DNA from: Bradyrhizobium algeriense | GTDB taxonomy: Bacteria; Pseudomonadota; Alphaproteobacteria; Rhizobiales; Xanthobacteraceae | Direction of reading: 5' to 3' | Assembly (NCBI RefSeq): GCF_036924595.1 | Contig: NZ_JAZHRV010000001.1 | Span: forward strand, 6,138,001-6,202,000 | Length of the DNA: 64,000 nucleotides | Part shown: in pieces, positions 62,621-64,000 of the stretch | How positions within the stretch are numbered: position 1 is the stretch's first letter | Layout: each line of letters opens with the position of its first letter | Notes under the pieces: model-generated | What the model saw: only the letters and a program-made list of their open reading frames with translations | Told to the model about the DNA's origin: nothing | The model's database searches: none | Program-made: the position numbers and the translations under genes

Positions 62621-62655
62621 AAAAAGCCCGCTAACGCGTTGGCGTTGCGGGCTTT
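62621..62655 (-). terminator. Island-borne terminator for tRNA-fMet
   Basis: AAAGCCCGC (62623-62631) pairs with GCGGGCTTT (62647-62655); the stem is extended inside by AACGC and GCGTT around a GTTG loop. The A run at 62621-62625 gives a U tract on the minus strand, directly after the tRNA. It replaces the chromosomal terminator now left at 5398-5425. Confidence 0.85.
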
Positions 62656-62658
62656 GTC

Positions 62659-62736
<78 letters not shown>

Positions 62737-63055
62737 TTAAACCGTTGCGTTGCCTTCGAAAAGCCGGTGCCGAAACGATCCCGGCGAACGTCAGATGACG
62801 CCGATCGATCCCGTTCGGAGACTTCCTGAGAAGGCGACCCGGGCCGAAGCCGTCGGGCGCGAGCGGTATGTATCAACGTCGCCCTGCTTTGGAAAGGGGA
62901 AAGGCTCCGCTTTTGAGGATTTTATGACAGCAAAAACGGGGGTTTGACGAGGCAAAACCGCCTCCTGGAACCGCTCTTGCCATAAACGCCGCAAAAGCCG
63001 AGTTTTAGCCCCCAAAGTGTGGCCGGACAGGTCGCCAGAACAAAAAATCCGGGGG
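62737..63055. other. Gap upstream of tRNA-fMet and the oxidoreductase
   Basis: Chromosomal DNA between two divergent genes. It should hold the tRNA promoter on the minus strand. No other gene or repeat is recognised. Confidence 0.4.
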
Positions 63056-64000
63056 ATGCGCGTGACGGATACATTCGACTTCGTGGTGGCCGGCGGCGGC
63101 TCGGGCGGCTGCACGGTGGCCGGGCGGCTGTCGGAGGACCCGAACATTTCGGTGGCGGTGCTGGACGCCGGCGGCAAGAACGACAATTGGGTGGTGACGA
63201 CACCGTTCGCACTCGTGCTGATGGTCGCAGGCAACGTCAACAACTGGGCCTTCAACACCGTGCCGCAGAAGGGCCTCAACGGCCGCATCGGCTATCAGCC
63301 GCGCGGCAAGGGGCTCGGCGGCTCTTCCGCGATCAACGCGATGGTCTATATCCGCGGCCACTGCGCCGACTACGATCAATGGGCTTCCCTCGGCAATGCC
63401 GGCTGGTCGTTCGCCGACGTGCTGCCTTACTTCAAGCGCGCGGAAAACAATGCCGATTTCGACGGCGAGTATCACGGCAAGGGCGGGCCGCTCGCCGTCA
63501 ACAAGTCGCGCAGCGGCAATCCGGTGCAGCAGATCTTCCTGCAGGCCGCGCAGGAAGCGCAGTTTCGGCTGCGCGAGGATTTCAACGCCGACGAGCACGA
63601 GGGCCTCGGCATCTATCAACTGACGCAGAAGAACGGCGAACGTTGCAGCGCCGCGCGCGCCTATATCCACCCGCATATGGGAAACCGCGCCAATCTGCGC
63701 GTCGAGACCCATGCCCATGCCACCCGCATCCTGTTCGAAGGCGCGCGCGGTCGGCGTCGAATATCGCCAGGGCAAGGAGTTGAAGCAGATCCGCGCCCGG
63801 CGCGAGGTGATCGTGTCCTCCGGCGCATTCCAGACCCCGCAGCTGCTGATGCTCTCGGGCATCGGCGACGGCGCGGCGCTTGGCAAGCACGGCATCGCCA
63901 CCGTGCATCATCTGCCCGGCGTCGGACAGAACCTGCAGGATCACCCGGACTTCGTGTTCGGCTACATGTCCGACAATCCCAACTTCAACGGCATCTCGCT
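63056..64000 (+). CDS. GMC-family oxidoreductase (choline dehydrogenase-like), frameshifted, 3' end outside window
   Basis: This is a flavin-dependent alcohol/choline dehydrogenase-type enzyme. The FAD-binding Rossmann motif is FVVAGGGSGGCTVAGRLSED near the start; the GMC signature GKGLGGSSAINAMVYIRG and ASLGNAGWSFADVLPYFKRA follow. After ATRILFEG (63731-63742) the sensible reading moves one frame over: RAVGVEYRQGKELK, VSSGAFQTPQLLMLSGIGDG, LPGVGQNLQDHPDFVFGYMS. The junction GGCGCGCGCGGTC would be in frame with one more GC dinucleotide, so slippage or a sequencing error is likely. The ATG at 63056 and the GTG at 63062 are both possible. It continues past 64000. Confidence 0.85.
   Translation, partial: MRVTDTFDFVVAGGGSGGCTVAGRLSEDPNISVAVLDAGGKNDNWVVTTPFALVLMVAGNVNNWAFNTVPQKGLNGRIGYQPRGKGLGGSSAINAMVYIRGHCADYDQWASLGNAGWSFADVLPYFKRAENNADFDGEYHGKGGPLAVNKSRSGNPVQQIFLQAAQEAQFRLREDFNADEHEGLGIYQLTQKNGERCSAARAYIHPHMGNRANLRVETHAHATRILFEGARGRRRISPGQGVEADPRPARGDRVLRRIPDPAAADALGHRRRRGAWQARHRHRASSARRRTEPAGSPGLRVRLHVRQSQLQRHLA

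Noticed and set aside
63005..63901. 298-residue minus-strand frame over the oxidoreductase
   Set aside because: Antisense shadow of the GMC gene.

Overview
The window looks like chromosome from a Hyphomicrobiales alphaproteobacterium, most likely Bradyrhizobium or a close relative. The reasons are high GC content, RpoH and class III cyclase/TPR proteins of the usual rhizobial type, LigD-type ligase remnants, and about ten decayed copies of an interspersed repeat that I associate from memory with Bradyrhizobium and Rhodopseudomonas intergenic DNA. The species is an inference; no rRNA or other definitive marker is present.

Layout. (1) 1-5455 is core chromosome: a large lipase plus CHAT-protease protein (5' end outside the window), a metacaspase, and a bidirectional terminator. 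(2) 5456-62704 is one genomic island of about 57 kb inserted in the 3' half of an initiator tRNA-Met gene. A 46-bp copy of the tRNA 3' half lies at the left end (5456-5501) and the identical 46 bp is part of the intact tRNA at the right end (62659-62704). A tyrosine integrase sits just inside the left end. (3) 62737-64000 is chromosome again, with the start of a GMC oxidoreductase that carries an apparent frameshift.

Inside the island. 5.6-12.0 kb is the mobility and replication core: integrase, ribbon-helix-helix regulator, AlpA-like HTH, a primase-helicase, a field of GTCCAACC repeats that may be an origin, and two small coupled genes. A TIR-like NAD-domain gene follows. 13-32 kb is mixed cargo: adenylate cyclase, an IS110 and an IS1182-type element, secreted and cupin proteins, a broken bacterioferritin with its ferredoxin, a Cys-rich MarR regulator divergent from rpoH, VOC and alpha/beta-hydrolase enzymes, a cNMP-binding membrane protein and an acetamidase. 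33-38 kb holds two very large proteins that I cannot assign. 39-42 kb has a large serine recombinase and a degenerate ligD.

43.8-62.5 kb is a defence block. On the minus strand is a class 1-like DISARM operon, drmD-drmMI-(gap)-XRE/ImmA-PIN-drmA-drmB, with ATGA overlaps. It appears to lack drmC and has a regulator/protease plus PIN-nuclease pair built into the coupled operon. Divergent from drmD is a GmrSD-like (DUF262/DUF1524) type IV restriction enzyme with a C-terminal RAMA-like domain. Then comes an ArdC antirestriction gene with a hairpin upstream that resembles a mobilisation origin. I infer that the island excises and replicates with its own integrase and primase, moves using conjugation functions supplied in trans (no relaxase or type IV secretion genes were seen), and brings several layers of anti-phage defence.
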